Shown here in pieces: positions 30,763 through 30,802 of a DNA stretch of 30,802 bases. Every line of letters starts with the position of its first letter. Position 1 is the first letter of the stretch. The translations under genes were made by a program, and so were the position numbers. The notes beneath the pieces were generated by a model. It was given only the letters and a program-made list of their open reading frames with translations, searched no databases and had not been told where the DNA came from. Source of the DNA: an uncultured Clostridia bacterium (GTDB lineage: Bacteria; Bacillota; Clostridia; Oscillospirales; Oscillospiraceae); assembly GCA_945487445.1 (NCBI GenBank), contig CALYTU010000003.1, positions 1-30,802 of the forward strand. Reading direction: 5' to 3'.

Positions 30763-30802
30763 GTTTGGAATGGCAGGAAAACGAGAAGATATCCACAGGC
30801 GG

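Overview
The window reads as chromosomal DNA of a high-GC, spore-forming Clostridia member of the Bacillota, most likely an Oscillospiraceae (Ruminococcaceae) gut-type bacterium. The signs are AGGAGG-type ribosome binding sites, sigma-A-like promoters, a ClpE-type unfoldase with an N-terminal zinc finger, YlmH, an ECF transporter module joined to truA, and a SpoIID-like protein. The species assignment is an inference; no rRNA or tRNA gene is present.

Left part, plus strand (1-13.9 kb): a HerA-like ATPase; a MATE exporter; an SLC13/ArsB-type anion transporter; a three-gene set of putative envelope or spore proteins (Ig-like protein, SpoIID-like amidase-enhancer or transglycosylase domain with peptidoglycan-binding modules, second peptidoglycan-binding protein); a degenerate CPBP protease-like membrane protein; a coiled-coil protein; a truncated methyltransferase remnant; rsmG; a fusion of a Tet(M)/EF-G-like GTPase to a YacP/Rae1-type NYN nuclease; and ylmH.

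Right part, minus strand (14.3-30.5 kb), in transcription order from the right: rplS with its own promoter and leader; a class A penicillin-binding protein with a zinc-ribbon-like insertion; an RlmI-like methyltransferase; ecfA1-ecfA2-ecfT-truA; a DUF5711-type protein; clpE; then a separately promoted unit of MFS exporter plus CopA copper ATPase. That unit has a leader with a 23-codon upstream ORF and two overlapping terminators, which looks like ribosome-controlled attenuation.

The most distinctive overall feature is a 123-bp palindromic MITE-like repeat. There are six full copies and one partial copy at the left edge. Five full copies are identical base for base, and five are flanked by perfect 8-bp target duplications, so the element moved recently. 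Individual copies have duplicated a Shine-Dalgarno sequence (MATE gene), replaced a protein C-terminus (methyltransferase), entered a 5' untranslated leader (MFS-copA), and accompany a gene truncation (methyltransferase remnant). No transposase for it lies in the window.

The best candidate for an undescribed system is the GTPase-NYN fusion with ylmH immediately downstream. It joins a ribosome A-site-binding translocase-like factor to an A-site mRNA endonuclease-like domain, next to a ribosome-quality-control S4 protein.
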